From Bacteroidia bacterium (GTDB lineage Bacteria > Bacteroidota > Bacteroidia > NS11-12g > UBA9320), in the NCBI GenBank assembly GCA_028339355.1, contig JAOLBX010000001.1, forward strand, positions 124,001 to 188,000: a stretch of 64,000 nucleotides of DNA, written 5' to 3'. The notes beneath the pieces were generated by a model. The model had not been told where the DNA came from and searched no databases. It saw nothing but the letters and a program-made list of their open reading frames with translations. Made by a program: the position numbers and the translations under genes. Position 1 is the stretch's first letter. Every line of letters begins with the position of its first letter. This document shows positions 37,906 to 45,322 of this stretch, piece after piece.

Positions 37906-38674
37906 ACGAAAATAATTACAATATTATCATTTGTGTTCGCTTCCTTTATGGCTACGCCACAAAGTCTTCCGTTTGATTTTGAATCAGATATTACCACAAC
38001 ATATTTCGTCGATTTTGATGGTGGTACAGCCACAGTTATTGCCAATCCTCAAAACAATGCCGACAACAATAGTTCGATGATCGCTCAGATAGTGAGAGAC
38101 GGAGGGACCATTTGGTCTGGCAGTAAGGTAGAGCTTTCGTCGAATTTAGATTTCAGTACTGATAACACGATATCTATGAAGGTATTTACCACAGCTCCGA
38201 AAGGCACTATCTTAAAATTCAAATTAGAAGGAGGAACTATAGCATAAAAAGATATTCCAACTACCGTTACTGGCCAGTGGGAAACACTTACTTGGGATTT
38301 TAGCGTTACTGCACCCGCTAACAATACAGTTGTATTTATGTTTGACTATGGAAATATTGGAGATGGATCCGCCACTTCTACTTTTTTTGTTTGACGATGT
38401 ACAGCATGGCGAGGCTAAATTAAGTGTGAAGCCAAAGATTTCAAATACATTTAATATCTATCCAAATCCATCATCAGACAAATGGAAAATCACTGCTACT
38501 AAAGGACCAATTACAGCTGTAAAAGTATTAGACTATCAAGTTAAAACGTTAGAATCTATTCAGAATAACGCCTCAACTATTTCCCTAGATGTGACTACGT
38601 AAAGCCTAGGTATTTACCTTGTAAAAATATATGACGGTGAATCATTTTCTACGAAGCTACTTTTTAAAAAATAA
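37906..38674 (+). pseudogene. Dead T9SS cargo gene (type A sorting tail)
   Basis: Reconstructed from pieces. A signal peptide reads KIITILSFVFASFMATPQSL after ACG at 37906, where ATG would be expected. The frame runs to TAA at 38245-38247, continues KDIPTTVTGQWETLTWDFSV to a TGA at 38392, and shifts at a T7 run (38382-38388) into FDDVQHGEAKLSVKP. The type A sorting tail NIYPNPSSDKWKI follows, a TAA at 38600-38602 interrupts it, and SLGIYLVKIYDGESFSTKLL then KK ends at 38674. At least four lesions (start, two nonsense codons, one frameshift) show a real pseudogene rather than one sequencing slip. The central part resembles a carbohydrate-binding-like jelly roll. Confidence 0.85.
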
Positions 38675-38708
38675 GTTTTCAGCAGCAATATCTATCTTAA
38701 GAAAAATA

Positions 38709-38738
38709 AAACCACGCTCAGGAGAGCGTGGTTTTTTT
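38709..38738 (+). terminator. Rho-independent terminator
   Basis: Perfect 11-base stem AAACCACGCTC / GAGCGTGGTTT with an AGGA loop, followed by a T run. It ends the pseudogene transcript and separates the permeases from the ATPase gene at 38835. Confidence 0.88.
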
Positions 38739-38834
38739 AATCAAAATAGTTTCGCATAAAATATCAAACCATAAGTCGGTTAGAGCGTTATTAAAACGAG
38801 CAAAGACTTTACTTTGTAGAAGCGTAACATCCAT

Positions 38835-39512
38835 ATGATAGAAGTAACCAACATTACCAAAACTTACGACGACGGCAAAGTACAAGTGCACGCTCTGCGA
38901 GGTGTAGATGTAGAAATAACCGAAGGCGAATTTACAGCTATTGTAGGCCCATCTGGCAGCGGTAAAACTACACTGCTAAATATCATAGGAGGACTCGACA
39001 CTCCCACCCATGGAGAAGTGACCATAGGAAACACTAGCATAGCTTCACTTTCGGAGAATGAGTTGATTGATTTTAGGCTAAATCACATTGGTTTTGTGTT
39101 TCAGAGTTACAACCTCATTCCGGTGCTCACCGCCAAAGAAAATGTGGAGTTTCTAATGCTATTGCAAAAGAAAAACGATAAGGAAAGAGACGAACGAACT
39201 ACCCAACTTTTGAAAGCCGTAGGCCTAGAAGATCAAATAAACAAAAAGCCCAATGAGATGAGTGGAGGACAGCAGCAGCGTGTGGCCGTAGCAAGAGCTC
39301 TAGCCAGCAAGCCCGATTTTGTGCTTGCCGATGAACCCACTGCAAACCTAGATAGTAAGTCCACAGCCAATCTACTCGACATCATGCTCAAACTAAATGA
39401 AGAAGAGAATACCACATTCGTATTTAGCACCCATGACCAACGGGTGATAGACCGTGCCAAACGTGTAATTACTGTAGAAGACGGCAAAATAATCAGCGAC
39501 CACACAAAATAG
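38835..39512 (+). CDS. ABC transporter ATP-binding protein, LolD/MacB type
   Basis: ATPase probably driving the two FtsX-type permeases upstream. Walker A GPSGSGKTT (Lys44), Q-loop VFQSYNLIPVLTAKENVEF, signature MSGGQQQRVAVARAL, Walker B FVLADEPTANLD, and H-loop FVFSTHDQRV are complete. The 225-residue length and the LIPVLTAKENVE segment fit the LolD/MacB/FtsE group. It is separated from the permease pair by about 990 bases holding a pseudogene and a terminator and must have its own promoter. Confidence 0.92.
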   Translation: MIEVTNITKTYDDGKVQVHALRGVDVEITEGEFTAIVGPSGSGKTTLLNIIGGLDTPTHGEVTIGNTSIASLSENELIDFRLNHIGFVFQSYNLIPVLTAKENVEFLMLLQKKNDKERDERTTQLLKAVGLEDQINKKPNEMSGGQQQRVAVARALASKPDFVLADEPTANLDSKSTANLLDIMLKLNEEENTTFVFSTHDQRVIDRAKRVITVEDGKIISDHTK

Positions 39513-39708
39513 GATTTTGGTCATATTGTTAGCAGATTATACTTTCTAATAGCTCGACCAATAAGACTATTAATTTTGTGGTATCAAAGAGACAATCATC
39601 CAAACAAAGACAGCGGCTCAGAAGAAATACGTCGCTTTCAAACAATAAGACATTGGTTTATTGATATTAATGAAAATTTTTATGTTGTTTTGTTCGTTAG
39701 ATAGTCGA

Positions 39709-40761
39709 ATGAAAAAGCTGCCGATATTTTTTGCCCTTTTATTGTCACTGCACGCTAATGCTCAAATAGGAGGCACGAGTGCTTTTACCTTTGCACTAGT
39801 AGAGAACAATGCCAAACAAGCGGCACTAGGCGGTGTATCGATTGCCAACAAAGATGCAGACCCTGCCTCTGGCTATCAGAATCCCGCTCTTATCAATAGT
39901 AGTATGCATCACACTGCATCCTTGTCTTATGCAAATCACGTAGCTGACCTAAACTATGGTTTTGCCAGTTATGGCAGGACTTGGGATAGTCTCGGTACTT
40001 TTTTGTTTTCCATCGGCTACTACGACTATGGTACATTTACGCGTACCAATACAGCAGGTGACGTACTCGGAGAATTCAAGGCAGCAGATTACAATTTTCA
40101 GATAGGATATAGTAAACAGTACAACGACAAAATAAGCTATGGAGCTAACGGAAAATTTCTATACAGCGTATACGAAGCATATGTAAGTACGGCTGGTGCC
40201 ATAGACCTAGGTGCGGCATATACTGACACTACACGACTCTTGAATGCGGGTGTACTTATCAAAAACATGGGATACCAGTTTATCCGATACGATGACATCA
40301 GCCCCAGAGAACCTTTGCCTTTTGATGTACAAGCGAGTATTAGCAAAAAACTAGCTCACAATCCATTGCGTTTTACGCTCACCTTGCACAACCTGCATAG
40401 GTGGAACAACTCGTACGTAAATGTTAACTCACGAAACAAAGAAATAGACCTAGAAACGGGTACTGTAAAAAATCAAAAACTTGGTTTTGGTGAGAAAGCA
40501 ATGCGGCATATGGTATTCAACACTGAGCTGGTTTTTTCAGATAATTTTCAGTTACGTACCGGCTACAATCACCAACGAAGAGCAGAGCTAGGACCCGAAA
40601 ACAGAAGAGCAATGACAGGCTTTAGTTGGGGAATAAATATTGGTATCAAAAAATTCAAAATAGGATATGCAAGTGCAGGGTATTTCCCTGGTGTAGCATC
40701 CAATTATTTCTCTGTGAGCAGAGACTTGAGTAGATTCAAGAAGAAAGAAACAAAGATATAG
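39709..40761 (+). CDS. porQ: Type IX secretion system protein PorQ
   Basis: Outer-membrane barrel of the T9SS attachment complex, needed to anchor cargo at the surface. Signal peptide 1-19 (MKKLPIFFALLLSLHANAQ), then GGTSAFTFALVENNAKQAAL and GGVSIANKDADPASGYQNPA, the conserved PorQ opening; then barrel strands to the end. I take the ATG at 39709 (350 aa) instead of the upstream 39661 start because the signal peptide begins there and PorQ is usually near 340 residues. In many Bacteroidota porQ lies next to cmk; here cmk is 2.3 kb away behind an inserted Rhs module. Confidence 0.9.
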   Translation: MKKLPIFFALLLSLHANAQIGGTSAFTFALVENNAKQAALGGVSIANKDADPASGYQNPALINSSMHHTASLSYANHVADLNYGFASYGRTWDSLGTFLFSIGYYDYGTFTRTNTAGDVLGEFKAADYNFQIGYSKQYNDKISYGANGKFLYSVYEAYVSTAGAIDLGAAYTDTTRLLNAGVLIKNMGYQFIRYDDISPREPLPFDVQASISKKLAHNPLRFTLTLHNLHRWNNSYVNVNSRNKEIDLETGTVKNQKLGFGEKAMRHMVFNTELVFSDNFQLRTGYNHQRRAELGPENRRAMTGFSWGINIGIKKFKIGYASAGYFPGVASNYFSVSRDLSRFKKKETKI

Positions 40762-40792
40762 CTTCATACACTCAAGCATATCATCAGATAAT

Positions 40793-41689
40793 AGTTTTGC
40801 GTACCGATTCGTCTTCAACGGCAAGGAGCAAGACAATGAAGTACCTGGAAGCGGAAATAGTTACGACTATGGCTTTAGGATTTATAATCCTAGGTTGGGT
40901 AAGTTCTTGATTGTTGATCCATTAACTTCGACATATCCATGGTTAACTCCATATCAGTTTGCGGCAAACAAGCCAATTGTTGCTATAGATGTAGATGGAC
41001 TTGAAGCACTTATTAAAATACAAAGTGTGACAGTTTCTAAAACATTCTTAAGGATACAAAACAATCAAGGAATTGAGGCTGCTACAAAATATGCACTTAA
41101 ATACGTAAAATCAAGACATACCACTGGAGATATAAATTGGTTAAGAAAAGCGACTAGCGATAAAAACATGACTGATGATGTTGCAATTTTTGTTGGTGAC
41201 ATAGGCCTTCCTGCTGATTTAACTATGTTTATTCTTGTATATGACGACGCTGGTGAAGCACATTATGAGATGAACGAATATGAACTTCCAGTTAAGCCAA
41301 AGTCACTTATGAAAAGAATTTCAGAATATATCAAGAGTAAAATGGGAGATACTGAGTACGGTCCAAGTAGTAATACGAAAAGGGGACGTACTATTCTTGA
41401 TGACTGGAAAGAAGGTGTTTTTGACAAACAAGGGATTGAGGATGTTGTTGACGGACTAGGTGGAGCTAACGGCTTAGAATCTGAGACAGTTGAAAACCGA
41501 GAATATGATGGAGATGACCCAGATAGAGCGGGGAATACTTCGTTAAAGGAAGAAGCATCAGAACATGGCGAATCTAAGGTTACACAATCTGAATGGGACA
41601 CAATTTTGATTGATGGTTCAGATTATAAGTTACATAGAGTAGATGTAGAGATTATTGACGGAGACACCTTTGAAACAGATCAATACTAA
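40793..41689 (+). CDS. Orphan Rhs core fragment with a variable C-terminal domain
   Basis: The frame contains the Rhs-repeat-associated core motif: FAYRFVFNGKEQDNEV, then YDYGFRIYNPRLGKFLIVDP and WLTPYQFAANKP with IDVDGLE after it. In full Rhs proteins this motif precedes a polymorphic C-terminal effector. Here nothing of the large Rhs shell exists upstream: the frame runs back into the porQ tail and meets TGA at 40727, with no ATG. The only in-frame start is TTG at 40895 inside the motif. The remaining roughly 235 residues are a tail of unknown family, highly acidic near the end (DGDDPD, GDTFETDQY). It looks like a displaced Rhs tip module. Activity is not predictable; it may be unexpressed. 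Confidence 0.72.
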   Translation, partial: SFAYRFVFNGKEQDNEVPGSGNSYDYGFRIYNPRLGKFLIVDPLTSTYPWLTPYQFAANKPIVAIDVDGLEALIKIQSVTVSKTFLRIQNNQGIEAATKYALKYVKSRHTTGDINWLRKATSDKNMTDDVAIFVGDIGLPADLTMFILVYDDAGEAHYEMNEYELPVKPKSLMKRISEYIKSKMGDTEYGPSSNTKRGRTILDDWKEGVFDKQGIEDVVDGLGGANGLESETVENREYDGDDPDRAGNTSLKEEASEHGESKVTQSEWDTILIDGSDYKLHRVDVEIIDGDTFETDQY

Positions 41690-41730
41690 GATTCTAAAAC
41701 AAATTCTCCCACTAGTATTCCAAGGAAGTA

Positions 41731-42399
41731 ATGAAAGAAAAAGGCATATATATTATTTTTATTCTACTTGTAATTTCTGCTTGCGTTAAACGTGATGAAA
41801 TTGAGCAAAGTAATGAGGAGATTCGTCAAATTACCAAACCCTTTATTAGTATTGGCTGCTTACAATTAATCAAGACTTTTAATGCATTAAGTGGCGAATG
41901 CAGTTAATTTATTTTGGACACCAATGGTCATTTTATGTTAAAATTTGAACGAATAAAAAATACAATTTGGGGACTTGATAGTATAGTTTTATTCTCAAAT
42001 AGAACCCTTTATGATCATAATAGTATATCAAAATATCAATTTGGTATAGATGAGTTCTTAGAATTTAAAATTGAATATGATATTAGAACTGGCAATCGTA
42101 AGTCAACAAAAGGGAAGTGTATTTTTGAAGTTGCAACACCAACATATTGTTACATTAATGATACCGCACGGATACATTTTTTGGTACCATTACCTCCAGG
42201 TTCATTTTCTCATTTTAGATTAATCCTAAATGATAATCCAGTAAATGATGTGTATTTTAAATATCAAGGGAATAAGGTAGAAATGGTTTTTGTGCCTAAA
42301 ATACAAGGAATGAATACTTACTTTTTAACTGGAGAATTGATAGACAAAGAAGGTCTTATAAGGTCCACCACTTACAAAATAAAATTAGATGTTAGGTAA
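41731..42399 (+). pseudogene. Lipoprotein gene interrupted by an in-frame TAA, next to the Rhs tip
   Basis: ATG at 41731 gives a clear lipoprotein signal (IYIIFILLVISAC, Cys18) but the frame meets TAA at 41905-41907 after 58 codons. The same frame then continues open for 164 codons (DTNGHFMLKFERI, GLDSIVLFSNRTLYDHNS) to 42399, so one substitution has broken a protein of about 222 residues. No family is recognised. Its place right behind an Rhs tip is where an immunity or accessory gene would sit. A residual product from TTG at 41914 would not be exported. Confidence 0.75.
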
Positions 42400-42410
42400 A
42401 TATTCTGCTC

Positions 42411-42953
42411 CGTTAGTTCCAGTTTGGAGCTGGGATTGGCAAATAACTACCGAGCCCAGTTTAAAGGTTAGAAGGTCATCAGAATCTGTCGTCCGACTAA
42501 TACAGAAAAAAGCATAATACAATGGCGTACCTTATTGTCTTATGCTTTTTTCTGCGGCCAAGCTGCACAGTTCTGCTGCCGTGTTCTCGTTCTGAGTAGT
42601 GTCACACTTTTTAGAAAAAAAAAGTCCGCCACAAGCTCAGCCCTACCCCCGCTAGTCCCAGTTTGTAACTGGGATTTGTAAGCTAGTATAAACAATAAAA
42701 GGCATTCCCCCCCTCTAGTCCTAGCTTGTAGCTAGGATCGAAAGAATACAAATGCCAGATTGGGTATAAATCGTCAAAAGAACTATGTTTGATATGATGA
42801 ATACCAGCTGCAAGCTGGCACTAACGGTGATTTGTAACTCTCCGCTAGTCCTAGCTAGGATTGAAAAAACATAAGTACCAGGTTGGATATAAAGGGTCAA
42901 ATAGAACTACGTTTGATAGGATTAATATCAGCTTTAAGCTGGCACTAGCGGTG
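42411..42953. repeat. Cluster of REP-like palindromes, including two REPIN-like inverted pairs
   Basis: Six related palindromes of the form CTAGTCC(C/T)AG(C/T)TTGTA(A/G)CT(A/G)GGAT lie at about 42411-42438, 42651-42676, 42715-42740, 42801-42828, 42842-42862 (shortened loop) and 42923-42952. The fourth and sixth are in reverse orientation (CCAGCTGCAAGCTGG-CACTAACGG type). Units 3+4 and 5+6 form two head-to-head pairs with similar spacers, making a tandem imperfect duplication of about 110 bases. The layout resembles REPINs mobilised by RAYT (TnpA-REP) transposases; no such transposase is in the window. No direct repeats with unique spacers, so not CRISPR. Confidence 0.72.
42503..42554. terminator. 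Long hairpin, probable bidirectional terminator
   Basis: A 21-base stem with one mismatch pairs 42503-42523 (CAGAAAAAAGCATAATACAAT) with 42534-42554; loop 10 bases. The A-rich left arm and T-rich right arm (GCTTTTTTC) suit termination in either direction at the edge of the Rhs insert. Confidence 0.6.
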
Positions 42954-43089
42954 GTTGAGACTTGAGTAGGTTGAAAAAAAGCATACAAAAATCAGTTCAT
43001 CCTTTTAACTTCCAGTGGATGGTTTTGTAATTAAAGCTCCCGTTTTGATTAAATTATCGCATAAATCTTTCTAAATAAATTTTTTGAAT

Positions 43090-43097
43090 TAAGTTTG
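43090..43097 (+). promoter_or_regulatory. Candidate -7 box (TAAGTTTG) for cmk
   Basis: Exact TAnnTTTG match eight bases before the TTG start of cmk, placed after the REP-like cluster; would give cmk a very short leader. Confidence 0.35.
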
Positions 43098-43104
43098 ACC
43101 AAAG

Positions 43105-43800
43105 TTGGACAACAAAATAATCATAGCAATAGACGGACACTCAAGCTGCGGTAAAGGAACACTTGCAAAAAATCTAGCAAAGGAGCTAGGTTATCTATTC
43201 ATAGATAGTGGTGCAATGTACCGTGCAGTCACACTATATCTTCTTAGAAACAATATTCCACTCGAAGAAGTTGCTGAAGACCCTGCCTTACTCGGAAATA
43301 TTAAAATCACATTTGTGTATGATGCAGAGAAGAGTTTTTATGAAACCTACCTAAATGGAGAAAACGTAGAGAAGGAAATTCGCTCGATGGAGGTATCTCG
43401 CAGGGTAAGCCCTGTAAGTGCTATACGTACCGTGAGACTTTTTCTAGTAGCCCAGCAACAGAATATAGGTGCAAATAGAGGTGTGGTGATGGACGGTAGA
43501 GATATAGGCACTGTCGTATTTCCAGATGCAGAGCTCAAAATTTTTATGACTGCCAGTGCAGAAATAAGAGCCAAAAGACGATACGAAGAACTACAAAAAA
43601 AAGGCATACACGTAAACTATCAGGAGGTCCTGCACAACATACGTGAACGAGATCATATAGACAGCACCAGAGACGAGAGTCCACTTGCCAAGGCCGAGGA
43701 TGCAATCACCTTAGACAATTCTGCAATGTCTAAAGACGTACAAGCTCGCCTCGCACTCCAATGGGCCCGCGGAGTAATAAAATCTCTTGCACATCAATAG
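43105..43800 (+). CDS. cmk: Cytidylate kinase
   Basis: Phosphorylates CMP and dCMP in nucleotide supply. P-loop IAIDGHSSCGKGTLAKNLA (Lys17), then DSGAMYRAVTLYLL, GRDIGTVVFPDAELKIFMTA, and RDHIDSTRDESPLAKAEDAI, all standard for Cmk. 231 residues. Start is TTG at 43105; no ATG exists before the P-loop. Its end overlaps the following membrane-protein gene by 14 bases. The expected neighbour porQ is displaced by the Rhs and REP insert. Confidence 0.94.
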   Translation: MDNKIIIAIDGHSSCGKGTLAKNLAKELGYLFIDSGAMYRAVTLYLLRNNIPLEEVAEDPALLGNIKITFVYDAEKSFYETYLNGENVEKEIRSMEVSRRVSPVSAIRTVRLFLVAQQQNIGANRGVVMDGRDIGTVVFPDAELKIFMTASAEIRAKRRYEELQKKGIHVNYQEVLHNIRERDHIDSTRDESPLAKAEDAITLDNSAMSKDVQARLALQWARGVIKSLAHQ

Positions 43801-45292
43801 TCTTCATAGGATTCTGCGAATAGGAATAGTTACCTATCTCCTAGCTTACACTATTTTCTTATTTCTTAATCTTCACCTTATGCCACTGGCATGGGTAGAT
43901 GAAATAGCGGGATTAGAACCTGCCATCAACTTCCTCCAAGGAAATGGATATACCTCAAAGCTTTGGCCACAAGAAGGCGTAGAAAAACAGTTTATGGCCT
44001 ACCTTCCACTCCAAGGCTGGCTACATATAATTTTTCAGAAAATATTTTCTTTCAGCATTTACACCATACGATTACCTTATGCATTGTTTTTAGTGTCTGG
44101 TGCTGCGTTTCTTTACAAATCTCTATCTATGAGACACTTGAGTACAGTAGCACTTTTAGCCGTGGTTATGATTATTCTCAACGAAAAATCTCTTTTTGAG
44201 ACCACTAGAGCTATAAGAGTAGAACCTATTTCCTTCCTGTTATTGTGTATCGCTTATTTCGGATTTACTACTAGAAATTTTCATATCACTATGGCAGCGT
44301 CGGCACTCATGATGACACTTCATCCCTACTTGTGGCCGGTGGCGATTGTTTTTATGATTAGCTCATTCAAAGAACGAAATGGTGCTGCACATTGGACAAA
44401 CACGCTAAAACCCAGTATACTTTGGCTATACCCTGCAGCCCTTGGACTTTTCTTCTTGGCATTTATTCATTTCAATATCGAAGATTTTGCAGATCAATTA
44501 CTAAACCAGGCATCTAGACACGAGAATGCTGGCGGCATTGGCACACAACTTAGCAATCATTTCTACGGACGCTTTTGGCCCTACTATCGCACTCAGCCGT
44601 ATATACCATTCCTCGTCTATGGTGCACTCTTGGCATCAGTGATTAACGGTATAAAAAGGCACATCAGCCATTTTGATGTAGCACTTATTGCCACGCATAT
44701 TTTTTGGATAATAAACCTCGGACCGATGCATCGATACAATAGTGTTTTGATAATCTTGAGTCTATTTGTGCTTGTTCCATTTATCATAAGAATTGAACAC
44801 CTACGGTTCAAACCGATTGGAGTTTTGGCATTATCTAGTGTTTTAATGATCAGTTGTATAGACGTATCCAGCAGACAAGTGATGGCTCAAATGCAGAGAA
44901 CAGAACGAAATCCAGAGTCGTTTTTGGATTGGCTAAGCGAAAATATCCCAGAAGGGAATACTATCATAGCAGGTCACGAAATAGCCTATTACGAGGCTGT
45001 AGCAAATACCAATTTGGATTTCTTTCTCTTCAATACCACACCCTATCGTTTTGATTTTGAGCAATATGATAATCTACTATTGATATCTCCTCAAGTTTTC
45101 AAAGAGGCTAATATCATAGCTCAGTACAAGGTGGAGGGAGGCACGTCATTAGGTTGGATAAAAAATTCGGGAACCAAAACTTACCAAGACCTTTATCTCC
45201 TAAAAGTGAAGGACGCTAAAACATACCAAATTGTACTTACTCAAATGAAAAACCAGAATACTGTAAATAATCAAAAATCTAAGAATCGGTAG
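43787..45292 (+). CDS. Polytopic membrane glycosyltransferase (GT-C / GT39-like)
   Basis: Likely transfers a sugar from a lipid-linked donor on the outer face of the inner membrane. About 10-11 membrane helices; the first loop has LAWVDEIAGLEPAINFLQGN, where the acidic DE pair occupies the catalytic position of GT-C enzymes, and QGWLHIIFQKIF and RLPYALFLVSGAAFLY follow. The last third is a soluble domain. 501 residues. TTG start at 43787 inside the cmk 3' end, so translation may be coupled. Could also be an uncharacterised relative of PMT/ArnT proteins; acceptor unknown. Confidence 0.72.
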   Translation: MHINSLHRILRIGIVTYLLAYTIFLFLNLHLMPLAWVDEIAGLEPAINFLQGNGYTSKLWPQEGVEKQFMAYLPLQGWLHIIFQKIFSFSIYTIRLPYALFLVSGAAFLYKSLSMRHLSTVALLAVVMIILNEKSLFETTRAIRVEPISFLLLCIAYFGFTTRNFHITMAASALMMTLHPYLWPVAIVFMISSFKERNGAAHWTNTLKPSILWLYPAALGLFFLAFIHFNIEDFADQLLNQASRHENAGGIGTQLSNHFYGRFWPYYRTQPYIPFLVYGALLASVINGIKRHISHFDVALIATHIFWIINLGPMHRYNSVLIILSLFVLVPFIIRIEHLRFKPIGVLALSSVLMISCIDVSSRQVMAQMQRTERNPESFLDWLSENIPEGNTIIAGHEIAYYEAVANTNLDFFLFNTTPYRFDFEQYDNLLLISPQVFKEANIIAQYKVEGGTSLGWIKNSGTKTYQDLYLLKVKDAKTYQIVLTQMKNQNTVNNQKSKNR

Positions 45293-45322
45293 AAAGTAAA
45301 AGCCTGTATCTTCTTATCCTGT

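Noticed and set aside
19481..41907. In-frame TAA codons as a sign of stop-codon reassignment or programmed readthrough
   Set aside because: Dozens of intact genes in the window end with TAA and contain none internally; the affected genes also have start losses and frameshifts, which fits decay.
42411..42953. Repeats as a possible CRISPR array
   Set aside because: Units are palindromic, irregularly spaced and in both orientations, and no cas gene is near; REP/REPIN fits better.
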